DNA of 64,000 bases from Candidatus Amarolinea dominans (GTDB taxonomy: Bacteria; Chloroflexota; Anaerolineae; SSC4; Amarolineaceae). Below are positions 1-9,372 of this stretch, in pieces. The position numbers and the translations under genes are program-made. The stretch covers positions 186,001-250,000 of the forward strand of contig JADJYJ010000030.1 of NCBI GenBank assembly GCA_016719785.1, read 5' to 3'. The notes beneath the pieces were generated by a model. It was not told the DNA's origin and did no database searches. It was given only the letters and a program-made list of their open reading frames with translations. How positions within the stretch are numbered: position 1 is the first letter of the stretch; the number at the start of each line of letters is the position of its first letter.

Positions 1-49
1 TTCAGGCTGCCGAATGTGTCTTGAGCCGTTTCTCCCTGGGGAGGTTGTC

Positions 50-3000
50 ATGGTGTTGCGTCTTCACCGCTTCTGGATTCCGCTCCCCGCGCCTGATCTC
101 GCCGCGCCGCGCGCGGCGCGGCCGCATTCCAGGCGCCGCCGCCTGCTGGCGACCGCATGGCTCCTGCTGACCGCCCTGCTCTGCGCGTGGATGGCGCGGC
201 CGGCTGCCGCCGCGCCCCCTTCACCCACCCTGCTCGATGTTCCCCTCACGGTCAAAGAAAACGTCGGCGTTGCCATCGCCAACTACCCGGTCAGCGCGGT
301 GATCCCGCTGCCGCAGGGCGCGTATACCAACCCGCTGCAACTGGGCATGGCCGGCGTCCCATCCCAGGTGGAGGTGCTGGAACACTGGCCCGGCGACCAC
401 AGCCTGCGCCATGTACAGGTTCATTTTCAGGCTACTGTTCCCGCCAATGGCGCTGTCGTCTACCATTTTGGCGACGGCGGGCCGCTCGCGCCGGCCGAGC
501 CGGTCAGCCTGATCCAGGCCGGCGCGGCGTTGACGATCACCACCGGGCCGCTGCGGCTGCGCCTGAACACCGCCGCCTTCAATCTGTTCGATGCGGTCTG
601 GTTCGACGCCAATGGCAATCGCATCTACGAGGCGGGTGAGCAGATCGTGGCGCCGCACGGGCAGAACGGCGGCGTCTTCACCCCGCGCGCGGGCGCCGGC
701 GCAGTGCAGTACGACGCCGGCCGCAATGACCTGGCCGTGACGATCGAGCAGAGCGGGCCGCTGGTGGTCGTGGTGCGCGTGGAGGCGCCGGCGCGCTTCG
801 TCTCCACCACCAATCATCTGCACGGTTTTGCCGCGCGCATCTACGCCTACGCGGGCCAGGCGATGCTCAAAGTGGATTATCAACTGCAGAATTCGGACAA
901 GACCGTGGTGCGCTCCTGGCCGCTCTACTTCGAGTCGCAGCGGCTCGATCTGCGCCTGGCCCTGCAGGGCAACCCCACCCTGCGCTTTGGCCTGGGCAAC
1001 GGCAGCGTTCACACCCGCAGCCGCGGCAGCGGCGCGTACCTGGCCCAGGAGATGCACGATCGCTTCGCCATCTACAGCCAGCCCGGCCCGACGCAGGTCT
1101 ATTCCGCCACCCTGCCGGCCGGCACAGGGCCGGAGGGCTTCCTGGACATCAGCGACAGCCAGGTCGGTGTGACCGCGGCCATTCGCAACTTCTGGCAGAC
1201 CTGGCCCAATGGCCTGGCTGTAGATGGGCAAAATCGTCTCAGCCTGGAATTGTGGCCGGCCTGGAGCGCGCATTGGCTGTCGTTCCTGTACACGCAGAAT
1301 GCCCAGAGCGGCTTCAGCTCCAGCGGCATCTACTGGCTGGACGACATGCAGCACTACCTCAAGGAAACGCAGTTTTGGTTTCATGGCCCCGGCGCCGCCA
1401 ACGCCACGCTGCTGGGATTGGCGCGCACCTGGCAGTTTCCGCCGGTGACCGTCGTTCCCACCGACTGGTATCGCCAAACCCACGCCACGGCCGACCTGGG
1501 CGGCGTCATCCCGCCGGCCGTCGCCATTCCACCGGCCGACGACCGCCGCCTGCCCTTCTACAACACGCCTGGCTATGATCCAGAAGACTGGTACGATCCC
1601 CAGAGCGCCTACTATGGCGCAGGCTGGATCAACTTCTGGGATCCGGAGCCGGGCTACCGTTCGGTGGCCTGCACGGCCGGCGGCTGGCCCTACGCCGCCA
1701 CCCATCTGATCGCCACCGGCAATCCCGCCGATTTCTTCGAGGCTGCGGAGCACGGACAGAGCGAGCTGAATCTGCGGCCCGAATGGCTCACCGGTTACAC
1801 GCACGACGCAGATTGGCCGCAGTTGCAGCTTTCAGAAAATCCCTACTGCGGCGGACGCTGGCGCATCTATGAAGGCTCTGTGTCGCCCCTGGCCGCGCCC
1901 CCCTTACCCGACACCGTCGGCGATTATCCGGTTTACAGGGCACGCGACGATCAGCACGGCTGGACCTACCATGTGGCCGACGCCTACTGGCTCACCGGCA
2001 ATCCCTGGATACGCGACTGGTATCGCTTCGTGGCCGAGTTCCGCCGCGTGCGCCTGGCGCAGTTGGACCCCTTCCCAGACAATAACAGCCGTGCGCGCGG
2101 CCATTCGCTCAACCAAGTGGTGCAGGCTGCCCGCGTCGCCGGCGATGTCACCCAGCTCGACCGCCTGCGCACCCACCTGCTGACCACCCTGCGCCCGGAT
2201 CAGGACCGCTTCTACGGCGATCAACGGCCGGAAACGGGCGAATCTGGCGGCGGTTTTCAGACCGGCTATCTGATGCGCATGGTGGTTGACTACCTGGAAG
2301 AGATGCGCGCCCGCGGGGACTGGCAGGCCTACGCGGAGGGGTTCAGCTATCTCAGCGGGTTGGTGGCGTGGAACTACAACTTCGGCAACTTCCCCTACTA
2401 TTTCGATGCCCGCGGCGGCGGGGTGGGCTTTTCCAACGGCACCAGCCTGACCCTGGTGGACCCGGTGGCCTGGTATTACTGGCACAGCGGCCGGCAGCCC
2501 ATCCTGACGCATCTGAACCAGTACGTCACCGGCGGCATCAACGGCGGGGAGCCGCCCTACGGCGAATTCAACGCCTGGAGCGGGCAGTTCGAGAGCCGCT
2601 ACTACCTGTTTGTCAAGCACACCGTGCGACCGGATAGCACGCCGCCGCCGGCCATCGGCGACCTGGTGGCCCAGAGTCTGACCGGCACGGTGCGCCTGCT
2701 GTGGACTGCGCCGACCGACGCGGTGCGCTATCACATCGTCTGGAGCGATCGGCCGCTGGTCGAGCCGAACTCACTGTCGCCCGCGGTGATGAACTGGTGG
2801 GCCGCCCACGCGGTTGGCCCCACGCTGACGGCCACGCCTGGGCAGCGCCAGATGTGGACCATCGCCACCGGCGCCACCACTCCGGTCTACGCGGCCATTT
2901 TCAGCTTCGACGCGCAGGACAACCTGAGCGCCATGTCCAACGTGGCCCTGGCCGCGCCGCCCGTCCCCTGCCTGGCTGACATTGACGACAACGGTCTGAT

Positions 3001-3172
3001 TGATCTGCTGGATGTGATGTTAGTGGCCGGCAGTTGGGGCACGGCCAGCGGTCAGCCCGGCTACGTCGCTCGCCACGACATGAACAGCGACGGCCTGATT
3101 GACATCTGGGATGTGCAGTACGTAGCAGGTCACTTCAACCAGACCTGCACAGGAACCCAGACAAGACATTAG
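50..3172 (+). CDS. Secreted PcRGLX/YetA-like carbohydrate-active protein with C-terminal dockerin
   Basis: About 1040 residues. I start at ATG 50 because GGGGAGG lies just upstream; an in-frame ATG at 14 has no such site. A basic N-terminus is followed by a hydrophobic stretch ending in ARPAAAA, a signal peptide, so the protein is exported. The region after it (VPLTVKENVGVAIANYPV, then SQVEVLEHW and HSLRHVQVHF) resembles the N-terminal RIFT barrel of PcRGLX/YetA-type rhamnogalacturonan-acting proteins, followed by a long probable alpha/alpha-toroid region. The last 65 residues hold two Ca-binding loops (DIDDNGLIDLLDV and DMNSDGLIDIWDV) typical of dockerin type I repeats. The activity is inferred from fold resemblance only; the dockerin call is firm. 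Confidence 0.6.
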   Translation: MVLRLHRFWIPLPAPDLAAPRAARPHSRRRRLLATAWLLLTALLCAWMARPAAAAPPSPTLLDVPLTVKENVGVAIANYPVSAVIPLPQGAYTNPLQLGMAGVPSQVEVLEHWPGDHSLRHVQVHFQATVPANGAVVYHFGDGGPLAPAEPVSLIQAGAALTITTGPLRLRLNTAAFNLFDAVWFDANGNRIYEAGEQIVAPHGQNGGVFTPRAGAGAVQYDAGRNDLAVTIEQSGPLVVVVRVEAPARFVSTTNHLHGFAARIYAYAGQAMLKVDYQLQNSDKTVVRSWPLYFESQRLDLRLALQGNPTLRFGLGNGSVHTRSRGSGAYLAQEMHDRFAIYSQPGPTQVYSATLPAGTGPEGFLDISDSQVGVTAAIRNFWQTWPNGLAVDGQNRLSLELWPAWSAHWLSFLYTQNAQSGFSSSGIYWLDDMQHYLKETQFWFHGPGAANATLLGLARTWQFPPVTVVPTDWYRQTHATADLGGVIPPAVAIPPADDRRLPFYNTPGYDPEDWYDPQSAYYGAGWINFWDPEPGYRSVACTAGGWPYAATHLIATGNPADFFEAAEHGQSELNLRPEWLTGYTHDADWPQLQLSENPYCGGRWRIYEGSVSPLAAPPLPDTVGDYPVYRARDDQHGWTYHVADAYWLTGNPWIRDWYRFVAEFRRVRLAQLDPFPDNNSRARGHSLNQVVQAARVAGDVTQLDRLRTHLLTTLRPDQDRFYGDQRPETGESGGGFQTGYLMRMVVDYLEEMRARGDWQAYAEGFSYLSGLVAWNYNFGNFPYYFDARGGGVGFSNGTSLTLVDPVAWYYWHSGRQPILTHLNQYVTGGINGGEPPYGEFNAWSGQFESRYYLFVKHTVRPDSTPPPAIGDLVAQSLTGTVRLLWTAPTDAVRYHIVWSDRPLVEPNSLSPAVMNWWAAHAVGPTLTATPGQRQMWTIATGATTPVYAAIFSFDAQDNLSAMSNVALAAPPVPCLADIDDNGLIDLLDVMLVAGSWGTASGQPGYVARHDMNSDGLIDIWDVQYVAGHFNQTCTGTQTRH

Positions 3173-3180
3173 CTTTCTCT

Positions 3181-3322
3181 GCCACGAATTTCACTAATTT
3201 TCACGAATTGCTCTCTGTCTTTCGTGTCAATTCGTGAAATTCGTGGCAAGAACTCTGGCAAAAAAAGACACGAATCCCGCCTTTCGAACGGCAAGATTCG
3301 TGTCAATTCGTGAAATTCGTGG
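3181..3322. repeat. Two adjacent imperfect palindromes of the GCCACGAATT family
   Basis: Between two convergent genes lie GCCACGAATTTCAC and its near inverse GTGAAATTCGTGGC (3181-3247), followed by a second, partly degenerate copy (about 3268-3322) ending in the same right arm. Related copies occur at 10533-10590, 17336-17400 and 17423-17489. The position between convergent stops would suit a bidirectional terminator, but there is no U-tract. Confidence 0.8.
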
Positions 3323-3334
3323 CGAAGAACCTGT

Positions 3335-4612
3335 CTAATCGTGCGCGGCGGGCTGGAAGCGGCGGCGGGCGGCGATTTCCGGCGCTTCCTTGAGGGTGGT
3401 CCACAGGATGCCAAACGAGCGCCAGAAGGCGTCCAGGCCGGTGCGCTGCAGTTCAGCGGCGGTACGACCCACCTCTGGAAAGCCCGAGGCGTTGGGCTGC
3501 AGTTGTTCCCAGTTACGGAACAGGTGCCCCCAATCGCTGTCCAGCACCTCAGCCATTTTCTTCTTACCGAGGAGGGGATACCAGATGGAGTCGTGGTAGA
3601 TGACCGAGGCCATGTACGCCCAGGGCGCCAGGAACGTCTTCAGTGACCATTCTATGGGGCGCTTGAGCGGGCCCCAGTAGATCTTGTGCTGCATGCGTGA
3701 GGCGAAAGTCATGTTCTTGAACGGCCCGTCGAAATGCCAGTTCTGCTGCGCGGCGGCCAGATCGCCCACGATCTCGATCTCGCGCGGATCGCCGCAGCCC
3801 AAACCCAGTTCATGCGCCAGGCGGATGAACTTGATGGAGAGCGGGTCAATGCCCATCAGCTTGGCGGCAATGGCGTCAATCGCCACCTGGTCGCTGCTCG
3901 CCAGGATGACGTTCTTGGTGTACGGGATCATGCAGCGCGGGCCGGGGCCGTCGCCGACAAAGGTGCCGTCCATGACGGCAAAGATACCGCGGTGAATCTT
4001 CTGCTGAATCATCAGCAGGTCCACCAGCGTTTCATGAATGACCGGATGCGTCCAGTGCCGACGCTCGTTGAGCAGACCGCCGAACGCGTTCTTCATGGCG
4101 CCGGTCGTCGTGGTGAAGACGTGGGTCTTGACCGTGGGTAGATGGATGATGTTTTCGCCGATGAAGCGTTTGGGAATGTTGAAGCCCTGCGGGTAGACCT
4201 GGTTGAGCACCAGGAACTTGTTGGCAAGGTCGCCGACCGCGTCGCGGACGTTGATCCATTCTTCGCCTTCGTACAGATGCACGTTGCGCAGGCCGTGGGC
4301 TTCCACGACGTTGAGCTGCTTGTTCTCACGCTCGCCCAGGTGCGCATCAATGACGACCGTGCGATTGTGGCAGGCATGAATCAGGTTGGGATCGTAGCCG
4401 TCCTGTTTCATGGCACGGATGACGCCTTCCAACTGCCAGGGGGTTGTGGAACTGCCGGGGTAGAAGACATGCCAGGAGATGTTGACCTTGAGCGCGGTGT
4501 CGGCGTCCTTTGCGATCACATCCTGGTAGCCGGCCAGGTTCATCAGGCGATGATAATCGTCCAGAACCGTGGCGGGCGTGGTGGTGAGAATGGCTACTTT
4601 GCTTTTGCTCAT
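3335..4612 (-). CDS. DUF362 family protein
   Basis: 425 residues. The N-terminus (KVAILTTTPATVLDDYHRLM), the central NIIHLPTVKTHVFTTTTGAMKN and the later DGTFVGDGPGP follow the pattern of DUF362 proteins, which recur next to iron-sulphur or uncharacterised redox genes and have no settled activity. No ferredoxin-type cysteine cluster is visible, so this is the plain form. The upstream minus-strand neighbour is a zinc-ribbon membrane protein 23 bp away, so the two may be co-transcribed. The start at 4612 has only a weak ribosome site. Family assignment is fairly sure, function unknown. Confidence 0.7.
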   Translation of the reverse strand: MSKSKVAILTTTPATVLDDYHRLMNLAGYQDVIAKDADTALKVNISWHVFYPGSSTTPWQLEGVIRAMKQDGYDPNLIHACHNRTVVIDAHLGERENKQLNVVEAHGLRNVHLYEGEEWINVRDAVGDLANKFLVLNQVYPQGFNIPKRFIGENIIHLPTVKTHVFTTTTGAMKNAFGGLLNERRHWTHPVIHETLVDLLMIQQKIHRGIFAVMDGTFVGDGPGPRCMIPYTKNVILASSDQVAIDAIAAKLMGIDPLSIKFIRLAHELGLGCGDPREIEIVGDLAAAQQNWHFDGPFKNMTFASRMQHKIYWGPLKRPIEWSLKTFLAPWAYMASVIYHDSIWYPLLGKKKMAEVLDSDWGHLFRNWEQLQPNASGFPEVGRTAAELQRTGLDAFWRSFGILWTTLKEAPEIAARRRFQPAAHD

Positions 4613-4635
4613 GGTTATCTATTTACCTCTTTTTC

Positions 4636-5166
4636 TTAACGCGGCGCCTGGGCGGGAATGGCCGTCGGCTTGGCCCAGCGTCCGTCGTCTGCCGCCGGGG
4701 ATGCAGGCAGGGTTTGCATGGGGGCCACGGTGGGCACCTGTGCGCAGTACGGACAAATCTGCCAGCTCATGTCGAGCAGCCGGCCACAAGAGGCGCAGGG
4801 GCGACGCAGTTGGGCGGTGCAATGCGGGCACAGCATCCAGTCCGGCTGTATCTTGTGTTGGCAGCTGCTGCAGACAGGCTGCTCTTCCATGTCGCGCAGC
4901 AGGGCTTCTTCTTCGAGCATGCGCTCGTACCGCTCAGCCAGGGTATCACGTGGCCGCAGAAGCAGGTACAGCCCCAGGCCGACCGGCCCAAAGAGCAGAA
5001 CCAGGAGCGATGCCAGCAGCGTGGCCAGAATATCACGGGTGCGGACGCGCATATCACGGAATGTCCAGATGACGAGGGCGATCCAGAAGGCCACCAACAA
5101 GGCGCCAAACACGGCCACCACGGTCTGCAGGGCGGTCCCGATTGTATTCAACAGATCAGACGACAT
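4636..5166 (-). CDS. Membrane protein with double zinc ribbon
   Basis: 176 residues from ATG 5166, preceded by GGAGA at good spacing; the longer open frame to 5232 has no ribosome site. Two hydrophobic helices occupy roughly residues 8-30 and 43-65 (ending LLLRPRDTLAERYERMLEEE), followed by a cytoplasmic tail with two CxxC-x13-CxxC ribbons (CSSC...CPHC and CASC...CPYC). Such double zinc ribbons usually mediate protein contacts. The tail after the second ribbon is low complexity. It precedes the DUF362 gene on the same strand. Function unknown. Confidence 0.7.
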   Translation of the reverse strand: MSSDLLNTIGTALQTVVAVFGALLVAFWIALVIWTFRDMRVRTRDILATLLASLLVLLFGPVGLGLYLLLRPRDTLAERYERMLEEEALLRDMEEQPVCSSCQHKIQPDWMLCPHCTAQLRRPCASCGRLLDMSWQICPYCAQVPTVAPMQTLPASPAADDGRWAKPTAIPAQAPR

Positions 5167-5371
5167 GCGAGAGTCTCCTGTAGTAATTTCATGTAACCGG
5201 CCGATTATACCCGATTCCAAGCGATAGAGCAAAGCCCGGCCGCAAACTGCTTCTTATTGTAACGCTGTGAGAGCGGTAATGGTTGCAGGCGCGAATGCAA
5301 GGGAGTCAGTTTCGTTGTAACATTCACGCATGACATGACATCTCTCCCACTGCGAAAGGAAAAACCTGCCC

Positions 5372-6079
5372 ATGTCCGAATCTGCCGGAGTCGAGTACAC
5401 GCTCTTGATCCGCAACATGCCGACCAATGAACGCCCCCGCGAGCGCCTGCAGTACTACGGCGCCGGGGCGCTTGCCTCCTCCGAACTGATCGCCATCCTG
5501 CTGCGCGTGGGCACCGAAGGCGAAAGTGTTCTGCACGTGGCGCAGCGCCTGCTCAGCAAATATGGCGGTCTGCCTGGCCTGGCACGCGCCAGCTTCGATG
5601 AACTGTGCCAGGAAAAAGCACTAGGCCCGGCCAAGGTGACGCAGATCAAGGCGGCGCTGGAACTGGGCAAACGCTTGCTCGTCTCATCGCCCCTCGACCG
5701 GCCGCAGGTGCGTTCGCCGGCCGAGGCCGCCGAACTGCTGATGGCAGAGATGGGCCTGCTGGAGCAGGAGCAACTGCGCACGATCCTCCTGGATACGCGC
5801 AACACGGTCATTGGCATCCCCATCATCTATCAAGGCTCGCTCAACAGCGCGGCTGTACGTGTGGGCGAGATGTTTCGCCATGCCATCAAGGCCAATGCCG
5901 CGGCCATGATCGTTGCGCATAATCACCCCAGCGGTGACCCGGCGCCGTCGCCGGAGGATGTGCGCGTCACGCGCAGCATTGTGGAAGCGGGTAAACTGCT
6001 CGATATTGACGTGCTCGATCATGTGGTGATCGGGCATCAGCGCTTTGTCAGTATGAAGGAGCGTGGCCTGGGATTCTGA
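5372..6079 (+). CDS. radC: DNA repair protein RadC (JAB/MPN domain)
   Basis: 235 residues, the usual RadC size. The N-terminal part (NERPRERLQYYGAGALASSE) matches the RadC helix-hairpin-helix region, and the C-terminal MPN/JAB domain carries the JAMM-type metal motif HNHPSGDPAPSPEDV. A GGAAA sequence lies a few bases upstream of the start. Despite its name, the role of RadC in repair is not settled; many homologues sit near DNA metabolism or mobile genes. Here it stands alone, divergent from the zinc-ribbon gene, with about 200 bp between them. Confidence 0.92.
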   Translation: MSESAGVEYTLLIRNMPTNERPRERLQYYGAGALASSELIAILLRVGTEGESVLHVAQRLLSKYGGLPGLARASFDELCQEKALGPAKVTQIKAALELGKRLLVSSPLDRPQVRSPAEAAELLMAEMGLLEQEQLRTILLDTRNTVIGIPIIYQGSLNSAAVRVGEMFRHAIKANAAAMIVAHNHPSGDPAPSPEDVRVTRSIVEAGKLLDIDVLDHVVIGHQRFVSMKERGLGF

Positions 6080-6200
6080 AGAGCGCAAAGTAGGGGCACG
6101 GCCTTGCGCCTGCCCGCCGGGCGACCGCAAGGGATCGCCCGGCTGCAAATTGAGAGGATACCAGACGGGGATCAAGATCAGGGCACAGACGGAGGCAAGG

Positions 6201-7022
6201 ATGGCAAGAACGATGCGGACGATGGAGTTGTGTGCGTTGTTGGTGGTGATGCTGACGGCTTGCGGTTCAGCCGGCGCGCCCGCGGCAGGAAGTTCCCGCG
6301 CGCCGGGTGAACCGCCGGCCGGCGAGCGGGCATTACCTGGCGGCGGCCGGACGGGGCCGGGCAACGACCTGGCCACGCCGCGGGGGGCGGGCGCAGGTCA
6401 AGCCGGTGCTGCCGGCCGCCCCGGTTCGCGTGCCACCGGGGCGCCGGCGCCCAACCTGACCGCAGTACCGGCCAGCGATGCCGCCGTCGTCATCCAGACC
6501 TACGCCCAGGAGATGCTCGGCATCAGTGTACAGGTGACCCAGGCCCGTGGGGTCAGCGGGCCGTTGACCGTGGCGCCGACGCTGTCAACCGCCGGCAGTC
6601 AGAGTATGCAGGCCGCCGTACACCTGGCGATGGCTGCCTATGCCGGTCGCCTAAGCGGCGGCGTTGGCGTGGTGGCTTATGGCTCCGGTCAGGTGTCGGG
6701 TGATTTGACCGCGGACATCGAAGCGGCATCGCTAGGCGCCTTCAGCCTGCAGAGTAGCGCGGGCTATCCGGACGACGCCGCCGCGGCGCTGGACCTGGTC
6801 AAGCGCACCTTCCCTGCGTTGGCCAGGCTCAACCTGGCCGCGCAAACCACCACGGATGGCTACGCTTTCTACGTCACGGACCAAACCACCACCGTCAATC
6901 CTCGCACCCAGCAGGCGGAGGTGACGGCCCTGGCAGCCCTGGTCGGGGTACTGCCTGGCAGCTCAGTCATCGTGTATGTCGTGCTCGGCACGGGTGATTT
7001 TGCCGCCACGATTCAACCGTAA
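6201..7022 (+). CDS. Putative lipoprotein, function unknown
   Basis: 273 residues. ATG 6201 is chosen because GGAGG lies five bases upstream; the open frame extends back to 6063 without support. A short hydrophobic N-terminus ends in the lipobox LTAC (Cys 21), so the mature protein should be lipid-anchored outside the membrane. Residues 25-85 are a Gly/Ala/Pro-rich linker. The remainder contains a GVGVVAYGSGQVSGDL stretch, possibly beta-rich, and no motif I recognise. It lies 16 bp from the convergent NERD-like gene. Confidence 0.6.
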   Translation: MARTMRTMELCALLVVMLTACGSAGAPAAGSSRAPGEPPAGERALPGGGRTGPGNDLATPRGAGAGQAGAAGRPGSRATGAPAPNLTAVPASDAAVVIQTYAQEMLGISVQVTQARGVSGPLTVAPTLSTAGSQSMQAAVHLAMAAYAGRLSGGVGVVAYGSGQVSGDLTADIEAASLGAFSLQSSAGYPDDAAAALDLVKRTFPALARLNLAAQTTTDGYAFYVTDQTTTVNPRTQQAEVTALAALVGVLPGSSVIVYVVLGTGDFAATIQP

Positions 7023-7038
7023 GAAGCTCACGCCACTA

Positions 7039-7734
7039 TCATGTTGTAGTAAACAACCGGCTCAACTGCTTGCGCACCGTGTCGCTGAGGCGGCCGTTCT
7101 TGGCCTGCGATTGCTTGCGTATGAACTCCTTCAGGTCTCTCGCATGCACAACCGGCATGGTCGCATCGTTGACGGTCAAAACAACTTTGTTGGCCACGAA
7201 GACCACCACCGGTTGTGGCTCAACCTCGAACTCCGGCCCGTTCTGTACGATCCACTGCTTGAGACGCGCGACATCTTCCTGCGCCTCACGCGCCGGATTA
7301 CCCAGGGCCTCTTGCGAAAAGGCGGTGAAAAACCGCAGCAAATTGAACGGTTGGCGCCAACTGTTCTTTGTGATCGTGATCTTGCCCTCCTGGTCGCGCG
7401 TGATAAAGACAAAGAGGCCGACCGGACTCAGCAGCACGTTGGATGCGGGCAATTGCCAGGCGAAGAATTCGTAGCGATCGTCCAGGCCCTTCAGACTGGT
7501 GGCAATGACCTCATCCGGCCGTGGTTTGCGCACGAAACGCCGCATGTAGAAAGAACCGATGTTGGCGCCCACAAAACCGAGCAGCAGACAGCCCATCGCA
7601 TAGGGCAGCAGGTTGACGTTGCTCATGAAGGAGATGATACTGCCGGCCAGCAGGACTGCCAGTGAAAGGCCGGTAGTCCATTTGCCAATGATCGCGCGGC
7701 GCTGGATGTACTTTGCATTCAGGTAAATTTGCAT
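7039..7734 (-). CDS. Membrane protein with NERD-like domain
   Basis: 231 residues from ATG 7734 (AAGGA lies about 13 bases upstream; the open frame to 7803 is unsupported). Two transmembrane helices span about residues 20-60 with a short turn. The soluble part has DDRYEFFAWQLPASNVLLSP, GLFVFITRDQEGKI, a single W and later QPVVVFVANKVVL, an order resembling NERD (nuclease-related) domains, but the catalytic residues are not clearly conserved. Could equally be an uncharacterised membrane family. Confidence 0.5.
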   Translation of the reverse strand: MQIYLNAKYIQRRAIIGKWTTGLSLAVLLAGSIISFMSNVNLLPYAMGCLLLGFVGANIGSFYMRRFVRKPRPDEVIATSLKGLDDRYEFFAWQLPASNVLLSPVGLFVFITRDQEGKITITKNSWRQPFNLLRFFTAFSQEALGNPAREAQEDVARLKQWIVQNGPEFEVEPQPVVVFVANKVVLTVNDATMPVVHARDLKEFIRKQSQAKNGRLSDTVRKQLSRLFTTT

Positions 7735-7851
7735 CAGGTCGTCAGATCCTTGTTTGGTTGTAAAGGCGCAGGCGTCCGCGTCCCCGGCTGCAATCGCAGT
7801 CACGAGGACGAGGGCGGCCTGCGCCGATTGGTTTGAAATCAGATAACTGGG

Positions 7852-9264
7852 TCAAGCGGCGTACTTGCCGACAACCAGGCAGGCATTTTGCCCGCCCAAT
7901 CCGAACGAGTTCGACATCGCCACGCGCACGGGGCGTAGACGGGCCACGTTGGGGACATAGTCCAGGTCGCACAGGGGGTCAGGTCTTTCCAGGTTGATGG
8001 TGGGGTGAATGAGGTTGTTGACCACGCTGTAGACACACGCCATGAACTCGATCGCCCCGGCGGCGCCAAACGTGTGACCGATCATAGATTTGGTCGAGCT
8101 GATCGCCAGGTCATAGGCGTGCTCGCCAAACACCTGCTTGATCGCCCGCGTCTCGGTGGGGTCGCCGATGGGGGTGGAGGTGCCATGCGCGTTGATGTAA
8201 TCCACGTCACGCGGGCTGAGACCGGCATCGGCCAGGGCTGCGGCCATGGCACGCGCCGCGCCGGCGCCTTCTGGCTGTGGGGCCGCCACGTGATAGGCGT
8301 CTGCGCTGGCCGATTGCCCCAGCACCTCCGCGTAGATGCGTGCGCCTCGTTCGAGGGCATGCTCCAGGCGCTCGAGCACCATGATACCCACGCCTTCACC
8401 GATGACAAAGCCATCGCGCTGGATGTCGAACGGCCGGCTGGCGCGCTCCGGTTCATCGTTGCGCAGTGAGATGGCGCGCATAGCCGTGAAGCCGCTGAAG
8501 AAGATGTGGCCGATCAGGGCCTCCACGCCGCCCGCCAGCATCACATCGGCCGCGCCGCGGCGAATCATCTCCATCGCTTCGCCGATGGCTTGCGTGCCGG
8601 CCGCACAGGCTGTGACCACCGTGGCGAGCGGGCCTTTGCAGTTGAAGGTCTGGCTCAGGTGAAAGGCCGGCATATTGGGCAGGGCGGCGGTCACCATGTG
8701 TGGCTTCATGCGGCCGGGGCCGTGGGTGATTAGCTGACGGATCAGATTCTCCGCGATGTCGAAACCACCCAGACCGGTGCCCATGCAGACGCCCACGCGC
8801 GCCGCCTGCTCGTCATCCCACTGAATGTTGGCGTCGCGCAGGGCTTCGGCGCCGGCTGCCAGCGTAATCTGCGAACAGCGCGCCATGCGCCTGGCATCTT
8901 TCGCCGGCACCCCGGCCGCGATGGGATCGAAGTCCTTGATCTCGGCCGCAATCTGGCACGGGTAGGCGCTGGCATCGAACTGGGTCACGCGGCCCACACC
9001 GGAGCGGCCGGCCACCATGGCTTCCCAGGAGGCGGGCGCCGAATGGCCCAACGGTGTCAGCGCGCCGAGGCCGGTGACGACCACGCGCGGGCGCACTTCT
9101 GGTTGTTCACCCAGGGAGACGAGCGCGTCCTGCAGGGTCTTGTCATCCATGGGGGGTTGATCGTGCAACTGATCGCTGGTCAGATCATCGGCCAGTAACC
9201 GCAGAAGCGCCGCGCGCACGGGTGTGGGAAGGCGGTTCACTTGTTGACGCAACATCGAAGTCAT
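7852..9264 (-). CDS. fabF: 3-oxoacyl-[ACP] synthase II with N-terminal extension
   Basis: 470 residues; FabF is normally about 410. The condensing-enzyme core starts near residue 58 (RPRVVVTGLGALTPLG) and holds the catalytic Cys 220 in VVTACAAGTQAIG and the two His residues in NAHGTSTPIGD and MIGHTFGAAGA. It condenses malonyl-ACP with acyl-ACP in fatty acid elongation. The first 57 residues form an extra helical, charged segment. The start at 9264 is preceded by AAGGA at proper spacing, whereas the internal Met 39 is preceded by a run of C, so the extension appears to be translated. Downstream of plsX on the same strand, fitting a lipid synthesis operon. Confidence 0.92.
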   Translation of the reverse strand: MTSMLRQQVNRLPTPVRAALLRLLADDLTSDQLHDQPPMDDKTLQDALVSLGEQPEVRPRVVVTGLGALTPLGHSAPASWEAMVAGRSGVGRVTQFDASAYPCQIAAEIKDFDPIAAGVPAKDARRMARCSQITLAAGAEALRDANIQWDDEQAARVGVCMGTGLGGFDIAENLIRQLITHGPGRMKPHMVTAALPNMPAFHLSQTFNCKGPLATVVTACAAGTQAIGEAMEMIRRGAADVMLAGGVEALIGHIFFSGFTAMRAISLRNDEPERASRPFDIQRDGFVIGEGVGIMVLERLEHALERGARIYAEVLGQSASADAYHVAAPQPEGAGAARAMAAALADAGLSPRDVDYINAHGTSTPIGDPTETRAIKQVFGEHAYDLAISSTKSMIGHTFGAAGAIEFMACVYSVVNNLIHPTINLERPDPLCDLDYVPNVARLRPVRVAMSNSFGLGGQNACLVVGKYAA

Positions 9265-9281
9265 CGGTTTTCCTTCTATCC

Positions 9282-9347
9282 TTAGCTCTTTCTTAGCTCT
9301 TTCTCAGCTCTTTCTTAGCTCTTTCTCAGCACTCACTCAGCACTCTC
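9282..9347. repeat. 11-bp tandem repeat in the plsX-fabF spacer
   Basis: About six degenerate copies of TTAGCTCTTTC (variants TCAGCTCTTTC and TCAGCACTCAC) fill most of the spacer between plsX and fabF. On the coding strand the unit reads GAAAGAGCTAA, just upstream of the fabF ribosome site. The unit is close to one helical turn. Confidence 0.85.
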
Positions 9348-9372
9348 GAAAACGAGAACCTGTTTCCTGGGA

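Noticed and set aside
221..1804. 527-residue minus-strand open frame opposite the first gene
   Set aside because: High GC shadow: composition biased to Gly/Arg/Gln, no signal or motif, while the plus strand has a signal peptide and dockerin.
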